Below, piece after piece: positions 10,101-18,542 of a DNA stretch of 61,338 bases. The notes under the pieces are model-generated. The model made no database searches, was not told the DNA's origin, and saw nothing but the letters and a program-made list of their open reading frames with translations. A program made the translations under genes and the position numbers. The DNA is from an uncultured Bacteroides sp. (GTDB lineage Bacteria > Bacteroidota > Bacteroidia > Bacteroidales > Bacteroidaceae), in assembly GCA_949289345.1 (NCBI GenBank), contig CASENS010000031.1, forward strand, positions 1 to 61,338. Reading direction: 5' to 3'. How positions within the stretch are numbered: the stretch's first letter is position 1; each line of letters opens with the position of its first letter.

Positions 10101-11124
10101 GGGTATGCTGTTCCGGGATGGAGAGCAGTTTGTTTATTCCTTGATCTCGGTCAATGTACTTATAGAGCCCCTTTCCATAAGAGCCAAACCAAATGTTCCC
10201 GAATTTGTCTTTATAAATGCTGTAGATAAAGGTTGTTCCTAAATGTTCGGTTCCAGACAGTGGGTACAATTGTTTATGCTCTTTATCATACACTTTTACT
10301 CCTTCTCCCCATGTCCCAATAAGAATTTTGTTATCATTCTTTTTGATGCAGAATGTAGGTATATTGCTGTCATGAGAATGGTCTATCTGTATTTGGTCGA
10401 GACTGGTATTCCACGTTAATCTATGGAGCGCATTGTCCCAAGTAGAATAATAGAGTACGTTTTCTTCTCCGGTGTCACATAGTTGAGTGACCATTTGGTC
10501 TGTAGATGACACTGGTTTCCATTCTTGTTTTTTCAAGTCATACATGATTAATCCGGTGTAAGTGCCTATCCATATATGTCCTTTAGGTTTTTCAATGATG
10601 CTCGATGCGATGCAGTCCCAATCGCTGTATTCTATGGTGAAACGGGTACGTTCTTTATTGTCTGGAACCAGTTTGCATATTCTTTCTTCCCACCCTCCAA
10701 GCCAGATGTTGTGATCGGAGTCTTCAAAAATGGATATGACCCGGTTGGGAATGGGTTGTGAGACCAACTCATTGACATGGGTAAATTGATCCGTGCGCGG
10801 GTTATAGATGTCAGCTCCGCCGGTTTTGAAGCCAATCCAAAGCAATCCTTGGGAGTCGATAAATAGTGTTTCGATATTATTGTTTTTGAGGCTGTTCTTT
10901 GTGTCTTTACCAGATTTGTAAACTTTGAAATGATGTCCGTCAAAACGGTTAAGCCCGTCTTCGGTTGCAATCCATATATAATGGTTATTCTCGCAAATCG
11001 CGGTGATTTCCGTACTTGATAATCCGTCTGCCAGTCCATAATGTATGAGCTTTTGAGCCTTTAATGGGCATATGTGGAAAGTGATAAATAATAGAGAAAG
11101 GACTGTAAAAACTTTATTTGCCAT
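7189..11124 (-). CDS. Hybrid two-component system (HTCS) regulator of the PUL
   Basis: The protein is about 1311 aa and acts as sensor, kinase and transcription factor in one chain. After a signal peptide (ends near LKAQ) come many two-component propeller repeats (about 30-710), which form the periplasmic sensor. A Y_Y_Y domain follows (about 720-790), then one membrane helix (near FYFFSCLIILLGISF). The histidine kinase core has His820 in GHDLITP and ATP-binding boxes (NLLSNAIKYT, DTGPGI, GLGLGLY). The receiver domain carries Asp1108 (ISDIIMP) and the chain ends in an AraC-type helix-turn-helix. I place the start at 11124 rather than at an in-frame ATG at 11175. A -7 element at 11173-11180 would put the transcription start after 11175, and only the later ATG gives a normal signal peptide. 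It probably binds an oligosaccharide released by this PUL and activates the flanking operons. Confidence 0.93.
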   Translation of the reverse strand: MANKVFTVLSLLFITFHICPLKAQKLIHYGLADGLSSTEITAICENNHYIWIATEDGLNRFDGHHFKVYKSGKDTKNSLKNNNIETLFIDSQGLLWIGFKTGGADIYNPRTDQFTHVNELVSQPIPNRVISIFEDSDHNIWLGGWEERICKLVPDNKERTRFTIEYSDWDCIASSIIEKPKGHIWIGTYTGLIMYDLKKQEWKPVSSTDQMVTQLCDTGEENVLYYSTWDNALHRLTWNTSLDQIQIDHSHDSNIPTFCIKKNDNKILIGTWGEGVKVYDKEHKQLYPLSGTEHLGTTFIYSIYKDKFGNIWFGSYGKGLYKYIDRDQGINKLLSIPEQHTPVNSIALLHDKILLGTLGNGMWYYDMQTQTVHKSYKSNDKFKDHILSIGQNDNVTLVGHDGIGLLYSFQEDKTSKPQWKEFHANNELEKITTFYFENDKVWIGTKQNGLMSVCLNTQEQKITNYIHYDSCSRDRINAILPYQDNQLFIASHNGLSIFDKSKQIVLKDKIIDNEIVYSIIEDIHNQCWWIGTSNNLQKMTLHNDTLQISPVFSSYPLPQGAIKSLLLDSNQNLWFFIGEKIFCYISKEHRICELNIEYWGNLAILSAEKILWQGKEYIVCGNTEQVLIIDVEKALDQNDKTQFILTDLEIDHKKVQVGDMINGRIVLKENPEYVHSITLSYASKWISLSFTEVGETNYRNKYLYRIIGFTDKWQYLDTSVPLTLSQLNPGKYILEITKYNEEPDTEPCWSMNITVTPPWWKTPLFYFFSCLIILLGISFTVRQIILRNKKKSILKLRKIETQKKEELLKEKESFFDSLGHDLITPLSLILAPANDLLRESKENDTQHERLSIITKNAAFLSDLFSTILDFKRVEFSEVKINNRNIEIVSFCRIIVNAFNYLASSKKIQLHYQTNIPSIHVWIDNVKFERILYNLLSNAIKYTPEEGRVSVTLECTDKSLSVFIKDTGPGISPFHQTLVFNKFYREPQYNKENTPSGLGLGLYVVKKFVSAMNGTVSIQSQPGEGTTISVNLPIEKIEDQQHPTDIVDLKPQPTCTTNNATLLLVEDNEQILKYLGGKLAEHFHIVTATNGEEALKLTGKYLPEIIISDIIMPSMDGLTLCRHIKENPLYADIFVVLLTAKVSSEDELKGYKEGADIYIRKPFDTTALINQLFNILNTRQKRKEQLLKNLMADNHNPIEFNSKEVFLQQAMKVIEENLDKADFNMEEFAIAMNISKTVLHKKFKMLIGQTPNQFIRAIRIRKASELLISTDLSIAEIAYLTGFNQAHYFIKCFKEVYNETPKNFRDMKKGEQ

Positions 11125-11172
11125 AGTAATATTGATTTTACTAATGTTTAAGTATTCTATGTAATGAATGTC

Positions 11173-11180
11173 CAAAGATA
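11173..11180 (-). promoter_or_regulatory. -7 element (TATCTTTG) of the HTCS gene
   Basis: On the - strand TATCTTTG matches TAnnTTTG and stands 48 bp before the chosen ATG. It helps decide that start. No clear -33 box is seen at the expected distance. Confidence 0.45.
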
Positions 11181-11351
11181 CCTATTTTGTTTGGTTTGAT
11201 ATGCTTTGTGAATAACAAAATCGTGCTTGTTAATAACAGGATCCTGCCAAAGTGATGTTTGCAGATTATTTTGTTATTTTGTTTTTTGTTTGTGTTATGT
11301 GGTTCCTATTTTAATAGGCAACTTTGAACATCAAATTTAAAACGTAATATT

Positions 11352-14300
11352 ATGAATAACAGCATTTCTTTGCAAAAGCGAATAGTTTTCGGATTACTAT
11401 TCGTTGGTGGAGTGACTTTTTCTTATGCATCGGTAGGAGAGGGAAAAGGAATGGGATCATTTCCGGAAGTTGTCATGCAGCAACAGGTTGTTACCGTAAA
11501 AGGTGTAGTGACGGACATGCGCGGTGAGCCGCTCATAGGAGCGTCTGTCATTATTAAAGGTACTCAAAGCGGATTGATAACCGATATGGAGGGCGCTTTT
11601 TCCATTCAAGCATCTGTTGGGCAGAAACTGGAAATCTCTTATGTGGGGTATGAAACGCAAATTGTTCCGATAACAAATGCAGGTCGGATGTTAAAAATTA
11701 CGCTTCGGGAAAATACCCAATTAATAGATGAAGTAGTTGTAGTGGCTTACGGCGCTCAGAAAAAAGCGAACTTGACCGGTTCTATTTCTTCTGTGAAGGT
11801 CGATGAGATCAATGATATTCCGGTTTCCAATACGGCAAGTTTGCTACAAGGACGAATGAGTGGCGTTACGGTCAGTTCTTATTCCGCTCAGCCGGGTGTT
11901 GAAGGAGACATGGAAATTCGTATCCGTGGTATCAATACATTTGGTGATAGCAATCCTATGGTGTTGATTGATGGCGTAGAGGGAAGTTTAAGTAGTGTCG
12001 CTCCCAATGACATTGAGAACATTTCTGTTTTGAAAGATGCTGCTTCGGCTTCTATTTACGGTGTACGTGCGGCAAATGGTGTGATTTTGGTCACGACTAA
12101 GCAAGGAAGAGAAGGTAAAAATACACTTTCGTACAATGGTTCGTATGGCGTTCAGCAAGCTACAGTCCTGCCTACCTACATTAATTCGTGGGAATGGGCC
12201 ACTCTTTACAACGAGCAGAATGAAGCGATGGGGGATGTGTCGACGAATTATACTCCTGAAATGATTCAGCAAATGAAAGATGGGTCTAATCCGGATCTGT
12301 TCGCTAATACCCGTTGGTCGGACAAGATATTCCGTTCGGCTCCTATTCAGACGCACCATTTATCTATGACGGGCGGAAATTCCACTTCCCGTTATATGGG
12401 TTCTGTGGGGTATGTAGGACAGGATGGCATCATGGAAGGTACCAGTACGGACCGTTTCAACTTCCGTTTGAACGCGGACAGCAAGTTTATTGATATGATA
12501 ACGGTAGGGTTGAATGTGTCGGGAAATCATGAAGAAGTGCAAGAGCCTACTATCGGAACTTATTATGTGTTTGAAAACTTAAAGTGGCATTCTCATCCTT
12601 CTGTACCTTACAAATACAGCAATGGTGAGTGGGGTTTTGTGGATGGTAATGATAAGATGCAAGCCATTAAGAATCCTGCTTATTCCACAACAGTCACGGC
12701 AAAAACCAAATATAGCCGTTTTGACGGAAAGGCTTTCTTGGAAATAGAGCCAATAAAAAATTTGAGTATTAAGACGAGTTTCGCTTATCAGTATAATCAA
12801 TATAATACGATATCGGCAGAACCTGCATATATCACACAAGACTCTTATGGAAATCCAGTTGGAGGTAGTAGTGGCATTAATTATCTGAATGAGACTTATT
12901 ATTCCGAAACTCAATGGATTAATGAGAATTTGATTACTTATCATTTTAATGTTTCCGGACATGCTGTTAATATCCTGTTGGGTCAGTCCAATCAGTATAA
13001 TAATTACCGTACTACGACAGCTTCGGGACAGGATCTGCCGAGTGACAATATTGAGGTTTTGAACGGAGCGCTGAGTACTTCTGCGAGCGGCGATGCCGCA
13101 GAGGCTGCTTTGAGATCGTTCTTTGGCCGCATTAACTATAATTATAAAGACCGTTATTTGGCTGAATTCAATCTTCGCCGGGATGAATCTTCACGAATAC
13201 CCAAAAAGAATCGTGCGGGTTATTTCCCTTCCATGTCTGTAGGATGGAATGTTGCCCAAGAGGCTTTTATGGAGAATTTGGATTTCATTAGTCAGTTGAA
13301 ATTAAGAGGAAGCTGGGGAAAGCTGGGTAATCAAGAGATTGGTTACTATCCTTTCGATCAATACTTGAGTGTAGGTAATAACTATGTTTGGGGAGATGGC
13401 AAAGTATCGGGTGTCGCCATTTCTTCGTTGGCTAATCCAGATATCAAATGGGAAACCACTACAACGACTGACATTGGTGTTGATTTAGGTTTTTGGGGAA
13501 ATAAGCTGACTTTGACAGCAGACTATTTTTATAAGAAGACGGAGGACATATTGTTGCAGTTGCCTATCCCTGGAATTGTCGGTGTTTCAACGGAACCTTA
13601 TATCAATGCCGGTTCAGTAAAGAATGTGGGTTGGGAATTTGCATTGGGATATAATGATCAATGGGGCGACTGGAAATTTGGAGCTAATTTGAATTTGAGT
13701 ACCGTGAAGAATGAAATTTTGGATTTGAATGGAAAGGAAGCCTGGATACAAGATTGGACGATTAACTTGGAGGGACATCCCATCAATGCTTATTATGGTT
13801 ACGTAGCGAATGGGCTTTACCGTACACAAGCTGAAGTGGATGAAGCAAACACAAACAACACAATAGGTGGTGGAGCATTGAAGAAAGGTGATATCCGCTA
13901 CATGGACATCAGTGGACCGGACGGAGCACCGGACGGTGTGGTAGATACGTACGATCGTACGGTAATTGGTAATCCGTTCCCTAAATTGACCTATGGCTTT
14001 GGTTTAAACGCCGCATATAAAGGTTTTGATTTCTCGGCTTTCTTCCAAGGTGTAGCTGGCGTAGACCGTGTTGTAATGGATTTCCCGACAGTTTCCGGAA
14101 ATGTGACTACGGCATTTTTGGATCGTTATTCAGAGAGTGCAAACCCAAATGGAAATTTCCCGAGGTTGGGTAATGGAGATTACAATAGCCAACCTTCTTC
14201 ATTCTGGATAAAAGACGCTTCTTACTTGCGTTTGAAGAATATAGAATTAGGTTATTCTTTCAAGCAGGAATGGATCCGTAAAGCAAAATTGGAACGCTTG

Positions 14301-14441
14301 AGAATTTATGTATCCGCACAGAACATCCTGACGTTTACGGGAATAGATGATTATGACCCGGAAAAATACGGTACAGATACGCGCGGTTATGCATATCCGA
14401 ATGCCAAAACATTCTCGGTAGGATTGAATGTAACATTATAA
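11352..14441 (+). CDS. SusC-family TonB-dependent outer-membrane transporter
   Basis: This 1029-aa protein starts with a signal peptide, followed by a carboxypeptidase-regulatory-like domain (about 47-125, with GEPLIGASVIIKGT), the TonB-box region DEVVVVAYG near residue 126, a plug domain (about 135-250, including NPMVLIDGVEGSL) and a 22-stranded barrel ending in an aromatic-poor GLNVTL. This is the standard SusC layout. With the SusD lipoprotein 20 bp downstream it imports oligosaccharides across the outer membrane using TonB energy. It is divergent from the HTCS gene across 227 bp of AT-rich sequence that must hold the inducible promoter; a near -7 sequence (AACTTTG at 11320-11326) is the best candidate start element. 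Length is normal and no disruption is seen. Confidence 0.95.
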   Translation: MNNSISLQKRIVFGLLFVGGVTFSYASVGEGKGMGSFPEVVMQQQVVTVKGVVTDMRGEPLIGASVIIKGTQSGLITDMEGAFSIQASVGQKLEISYVGYETQIVPITNAGRMLKITLRENTQLIDEVVVVAYGAQKKANLTGSISSVKVDEINDIPVSNTASLLQGRMSGVTVSSYSAQPGVEGDMEIRIRGINTFGDSNPMVLIDGVEGSLSSVAPNDIENISVLKDAASASIYGVRAANGVILVTTKQGREGKNTLSYNGSYGVQQATVLPTYINSWEWATLYNEQNEAMGDVSTNYTPEMIQQMKDGSNPDLFANTRWSDKIFRSAPIQTHHLSMTGGNSTSRYMGSVGYVGQDGIMEGTSTDRFNFRLNADSKFIDMITVGLNVSGNHEEVQEPTIGTYYVFENLKWHSHPSVPYKYSNGEWGFVDGNDKMQAIKNPAYSTTVTAKTKYSRFDGKAFLEIEPIKNLSIKTSFAYQYNQYNTISAEPAYITQDSYGNPVGGSSGINYLNETYYSETQWINENLITYHFNVSGHAVNILLGQSNQYNNYRTTTASGQDLPSDNIEVLNGALSTSASGDAAEAALRSFFGRINYNYKDRYLAEFNLRRDESSRIPKKNRAGYFPSMSVGWNVAQEAFMENLDFISQLKLRGSWGKLGNQEIGYYPFDQYLSVGNNYVWGDGKVSGVAISSLANPDIKWETTTTTDIGVDLGFWGNKLTLTADYFYKKTEDILLQLPIPGIVGVSTEPYINAGSVKNVGWEFALGYNDQWGDWKFGANLNLSTVKNEILDLNGKEAWIQDWTINLEGHPINAYYGYVANGLYRTQAEVDEANTNNTIGGGALKKGDIRYMDISGPDGAPDGVVDTYDRTVIGNPFPKLTYGFGLNAAYKGFDFSAFFQGVAGVDRVVMDFPTVSGNVTTAFLDRYSESANPNGNFPRLGNGDYNSQPSSFWIKDASYLRLKNIELGYSFKQEWIRKAKLERLRIYVSAQNILTFTGIDDYDPEKYGTDTRGYAYPNAKTFSVGLNVTL

Positions 14442-14461
14442 CTTAAAAACAGAAGAAGATT

Positions 14462-16009
14462 ATGAAAAAGTATATTATCTCCGTATTAGTCAGCGCTTTA
14501 TTTTTCTCTTGCTCGGATTTTTTAGATAGGGCATCTTTATCTGAATTGGCTGATTCAAATTTTTGGAATAGCGAAGCTGATGCACAAAAAGCCTTGGTAG
14601 GTTGTTATGACGCATTGCAACAGGAAGGTAGTTTTGGATTTTGCTGGCCTGGCGGTAATACGTGTAGTCTGCGTGAATTAGATTTTGCAACGGACAATGG
14701 TTATTTCGCTTGGATCCCTTGGGTAGGACCTGATGTGATAACAAATAATACGTTGAGTCCAACTTCTGCTGTTGTTGAAGCGGTGTGGGATGCTTCGTAT
14801 GCCGGTATTGCGAGATGTAATAATGTGATAGAAAAAGTTCCTCAAATGATAGCTGACGGAAAAATCGGTGAAGAAACAGGAAACACATTTGTATGTGAAG
14901 CTAAGTTTATCCGTGCCATGTTCTACAATCATTTGGTTAGCTTATATCGGGATGTACCATTGGTTTTCAACGTACTGACTACAGAAACGAGTCAGGTGCC
15001 CAAATCATCCAAAGAAGAAATCGTTACTGCTATTATTCAGGATTTGAAGGATATCACAGAGGAAGGTATGCTTCCTGTTACGGCTGATAGAGGTCGTGCG
15101 ACAAGAGGTGCCGCTTTGGGATTGTTGACGCGTGTCTATCTTTATAATGAAATGTGGCAAGAGGCTGCGGATGCGGCAAAACGGATTATGGATTTGGGTC
15201 AGTATGAAATAGATCCCAATTACAGCTCATTGTTTACAGAGGCCGGTTGTGGCAGCAATGAAATTGTGTTTGCCATTCGTTTTGTGAATACAGATCAGTC
15301 TAACGGTGAAGGCGGTTTTTTAGCTTATAATTATGGCTATCCAATGGAATGGCAGCTTCCTTATCCTAATTTGGCTAACGATTATTATTGTACGGACGGT
15401 TTACCGATATCGGCATCTCCGCTTTACAATCCGGATGATGATGCTACGCGTGATCCGCGTTTGACTTATACGTTATTTACGAAGAATGGTGATTCCTATG
15501 ATGGAAATGTAGGTACAGCATGGTGGACTTGGAACAGTCCTTTCCAGTTGTTTATGCGTAAATATCAAAATCAACGAACGACTTATACTGCGGATAATCA
15601 AGATATGTACGTTACACGCTATGCGGATGTCTTGTTGATGCGTGCCGAAGCATTGGCGATGTTGCAGACAGGTCGTGAGGAGATTATGTCATTGGTAAAT
15701 CAAGTGCGTCAGCGGGCGGATGTAATGATGCCTTGTGTAGAAGATGCGGAAGGTTCTAATCTTTCATACGAAGAGTTGTTGGATGTAGTGAAGCATGAAC
15801 GGAGAGTGGAGTTGGCTTTCGAGGGAACTCGCTATTTCGACTTGCTGCGTTGGCACGAAATGGAAGACGCTTATGCGCGGTGTCGTGAAGACGGAGGAGC
15901 AGGTTCGCATATTTTTGATTCCTCTAAAGGATATGTATGGCCCATTCCTCAAGCGGAATTGGACAATAACAGGGCTTTGGTACAAGCACCGGAATGGGGA
16001 GGCCGCTAA
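14462..16009 (+). CDS. SusD/RagB-family glycan-binding lipoprotein
   Basis: The 515-aa protein has a lipoprotein signal with Cys17 (FFSCSDF), which would anchor it on the outer membrane. The N-terminal half has the TPR-like helices of the family (WNSEADAQKALVGCYDAL and similar), and the C-terminal third has the RYADVLLMRAEAL and ERRVELAFEGTRYFDLLRW blocks typical of RagB/SusD. It is the surface lid and glycan-binding partner of the SusC protein encoded 20 bp upstream. A stable hairpin without a T-run follows within the 115-bp gap before the first GH2 gene, which may set the high SusCD to enzyme ratio. Confidence 0.95.
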   Translation: MKKYIISVLVSALFFSCSDFLDRASLSELADSNFWNSEADAQKALVGCYDALQQEGSFGFCWPGGNTCSLRELDFATDNGYFAWIPWVGPDVITNNTLSPTSAVVEAVWDASYAGIARCNNVIEKVPQMIADGKIGEETGNTFVCEAKFIRAMFYNHLVSLYRDVPLVFNVLTTETSQVPKSSKEEIVTAIIQDLKDITEEGMLPVTADRGRATRGAALGLLTRVYLYNEMWQEAADAAKRIMDLGQYEIDPNYSSLFTEAGCGSNEIVFAIRFVNTDQSNGEGGFLAYNYGYPMEWQLPYPNLANDYYCTDGLPISASPLYNPDDDATRDPRLTYTLFTKNGDSYDGNVGTAWWTWNSPFQLFMRKYQNQRTTYTADNQDMYVTRYADVLLMRAEALAMLQTGREEIMSLVNQVRQRADVMMPCVEDAEGSNLSYEELLDVVKHERRVELAFEGTRYFDLLRWHEMEDAYARCREDGGAGSHIFDSSKGYVWPIPQAELDNNRALVQAPEWGGR

Positions 16010-16043
16010 TTAAAGGTAGAAAGTTTTTTAGGATATAGTCAAC

Positions 16044-16090
16044 GAGTGTGTCAATATGATATGTTGTTAGGCTGTTATGTTGGCACACTC
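16044..16090 (+). promoter_or_regulatory. Hairpin between susD-like and GH2 genes
   Basis: GAGTGTGTCAA and TTGGCACACTC pair at 10 of 11 positions plus a G-U, around a 25-nt loop. There is no T-run after it, so it looks more like a 3'-end stabiliser or processing stop for the susCD message than a full terminator. Confidence 0.5.
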
Positions 16091-16124
16091 TAATTGATGA
16101 AGCTATAGATTTCCATTTAAATGT

Positions 16125-18518
16125 ATGAAAAATCTGTTTTATTTATTGTTTTCATTATTGCTTGTGGTCAGTTGCACAGATGAGCAAACAATGCCTCGGG
16201 AACAATCTTTTGATGAAGGTTGGCTCTTTTATCGGGGAGATGTGGAGAATGGTGAGCGGTTGGAGTTGGACGACTCTCAATGGCGCAGAGTAAATCTACC
16301 TCATGATTGGAGTATCGAGGATATACCGGGTACTGATTCCCCATTTGCCGCGGATGCTGTGACGGAAGTATCGGGGGGCTTTACAGTCGGTGGAACCGGT
16401 TGGTATAGAAAGCATTTCTGTTTGGATAAGTCTGAGCAATGGAAACGTGTGAGCATTAATTTTGATGGAATCTATATGAATGCGGATGTCTGGATGAACG
16501 GACAACATGTGGCTCATCACGTGTATGGTTACACGGCTTTTGAAGTGGACGTAACCGAACATGTTCGGTGGGGGGAAGACAATGTGCTTGCCGTCAGGGT
16601 GAAGAATGAAGGATTGAATTGCCGTTGGTATACGGGGTCGGGAATTTATCGCCATACTTTCTTGAAGTTGACCCAACCTTTGCATTTTAAGACATGGGGA
16701 AAGTTTGTCACTACACCGGTTGCTACGGCGGACAGTGCCAAGGTGCGGGTACAAAATGTTTTGTTGAATAATGAAAAGATGAAGGGAGAATTCGTCGTTG
16801 AAACGGAAATAGCAGATAAAAGCAATACCGTCATTGCACGTAAGCGTCAATTGTTGTCATTGCACGGAGAAGGTGTTGCGCACATAGATGATACATTGGA
16901 AGTTGTTTCTCCCAAGTTGTGGTCACCCGAGAATCCTTATTTGTATCAGGTGAAGTGCCGGTTATTGCAGGGCGGCACTATAATAGATGAAGAGATTGTT
17001 GCAATAGGTATAAGGGATATTCATTTCAGTGCGGAGAAAGGCTTTTTGCTGAACGGCAAGCCGCTGGAATTGAAAGGTGGCTGTATTCATCATGACAACG
17101 GCCTTTTGGGAGCCAAGGCTTTTGACCGGGCTGAAGAAAGAAAAATAGAATTATTAAAAGCCGCTGGTTTCAATGCTTTGCGTATGTCTCATAATCCTCC
17201 GTCAACGGCTTTGCTTAACGCTTGTGACCGTTTAGGCATGTTGGTCATTGATGAAGCTTTTGACATGTGGAGTATAGGGCATTATCAAGGTGATTACGGG
17301 CAATATTTTGATAAATTGTGGAAGGAAGATTTGTATAGTATGATTGCAAGAGACCGAAACCATCCGAGTGTCATCATGTGGAGTATCGGTAATGAAATAA
17401 AAGACAAAGAAACGGCAGAGATGGTACATACGTGTAGAGAGCTGGTTGCATTTGTGAAGGAACTGGATACGACCCGTCCTGTTACGGCAGGCGTAAATTC
17501 GGTTGTAAACGCTACGGATGATTTCTTGGAGCCTTTGGATGTGTGTGGTTATAATTATTGTTTAAACCGTTATGAAATGGATGCCAGGAGACACCCAGAT
17601 AGGATTATATATGCCTCGGAGTCTTATTCATCCAGAGCTTATGATTATTGGAAAGCAGTAGAAGAACATTCATGGGTTATCGGTGATTTTGTATGGACCG
17701 CTTTTGACTATATCGGTGAGGCAAGTATAGGATGGTGCGGTTATCCGCTTGATAAACGGATTTTCCCATGGAATCATGCCTATTGTGGTGATTTGGATCT
17801 GTCCGGTGAACGGCGTCCCCAATCATACTTGCGTGAAACCTTATGGAATGATGAGCCGACATCTTACATTGTCGTAACTCCTCCGGTACCCTCTTTCCCG
17901 CTGAATCCGGATAAAGCGGATTGGAGCGTATGGGATTTTCCGGATGTGGTGGCTCATTGGAATTTCCCGGATTATGTGGGAAAGGAATTGAATGTGTCAG
18001 TATATTCCAATTGTGAAGAAGTCGAGTTGTTCCTAAACGGGAAATCTTTAGGAAAACAGGTGAATAGGCCTGCAGATAAACATGTACTGGTATGGAAAGT
18101 TCCTTATGCTTACGGCACTTTGGAGGCTATAGGGTATAATGAGGGGCATCGGGTGAATGTAGCTCATTTGGCGAGTGCAGGAGAAGTGGCGCAAATAAAA
18201 TTGTCGGCAGACCGTACAGAACTGGTTGCAAATGGAAACGATTTGAGTTACGTCACTCTGGAATTGGTGGATAAAAAAGGGCTACGAAACCCGCTGGCAG
18301 AAAAGCTGGTTCATTTTACTATCCAAGGTGACGCTACGATAGAAGGAGTAGGAAACGCCAATCCTATGAGTGTGGAAAGTTTTACGTCCCATTCTCGAAA
18401 AACTTGGCGGGGTAGTAACTTGTTAGTAATCCGTTCGGGTAAATCTGAAGGGGATATTGTAGTGACGGCTAAAGTGGAAGGACTTCCGAATGCAAGTATT
18501 GTGATAAAACAAAAATAG
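16125..18518 (+). CDS. GH2 glycosidase (probable beta-galactosidase), lipoprotein
   Basis: This 797-aa enzyme has a lipobox cysteine at residue 17 (LLVVSCTDE). It then has the GH2 order: jelly-roll sugar-binding domain (about 25-190), Ig-like domain, TIM barrel (about 300-590), and C-terminal Ig-like/DUF4982-type domains to residue 797. The acid/base is Glu424 in SIGNEI and the nucleophile Glu499 in YASESYS. Family members are beta-galactosidases, beta-mannosidases or beta-glucuronidases. The segment LPHDWSIED and the overall architecture look most like the Bacteroides beta-galactosidase group, but specificity is inferred. It is 24 bp before a paralogous GH2-GH43 fusion. Confidence 0.9.
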   Translation: MKNLFYLLFSLLLVVSCTDEQTMPREQSFDEGWLFYRGDVENGERLELDDSQWRRVNLPHDWSIEDIPGTDSPFAADAVTEVSGGFTVGGTGWYRKHFCLDKSEQWKRVSINFDGIYMNADVWMNGQHVAHHVYGYTAFEVDVTEHVRWGEDNVLAVRVKNEGLNCRWYTGSGIYRHTFLKLTQPLHFKTWGKFVTTPVATADSAKVRVQNVLLNNEKMKGEFVVETEIADKSNTVIARKRQLLSLHGEGVAHIDDTLEVVSPKLWSPENPYLYQVKCRLLQGGTIIDEEIVAIGIRDIHFSAEKGFLLNGKPLELKGGCIHHDNGLLGAKAFDRAEERKIELLKAAGFNALRMSHNPPSTALLNACDRLGMLVIDEAFDMWSIGHYQGDYGQYFDKLWKEDLYSMIARDRNHPSVIMWSIGNEIKDKETAEMVHTCRELVAFVKELDTTRPVTAGVNSVVNATDDFLEPLDVCGYNYCLNRYEMDARRHPDRIIYASESYSSRAYDYWKAVEEHSWVIGDFVWTAFDYIGEASIGWCGYPLDKRIFPWNHAYCGDLDLSGERRPQSYLRETLWNDEPTSYIVVTPPVPSFPLNPDKADWSVWDFPDVVAHWNFPDYVGKELNVSVYSNCEEVELFLNGKSLGKQVNRPADKHVLVWKVPYAYGTLEAIGYNEGHRVNVAHLASAGEVAQIKLSADRTELVANGNDLSYVTLELVDKKGLRNPLAEKLVHFTIQGDATIEGVGNANPMSVESFTSHSRKTWRGSNLLVIRSGKSEGDIVVTAKVEGLPNASIVIKQK

Positions 18519-18542
18519 GAATTTAACAGAAAACATGGGCTT

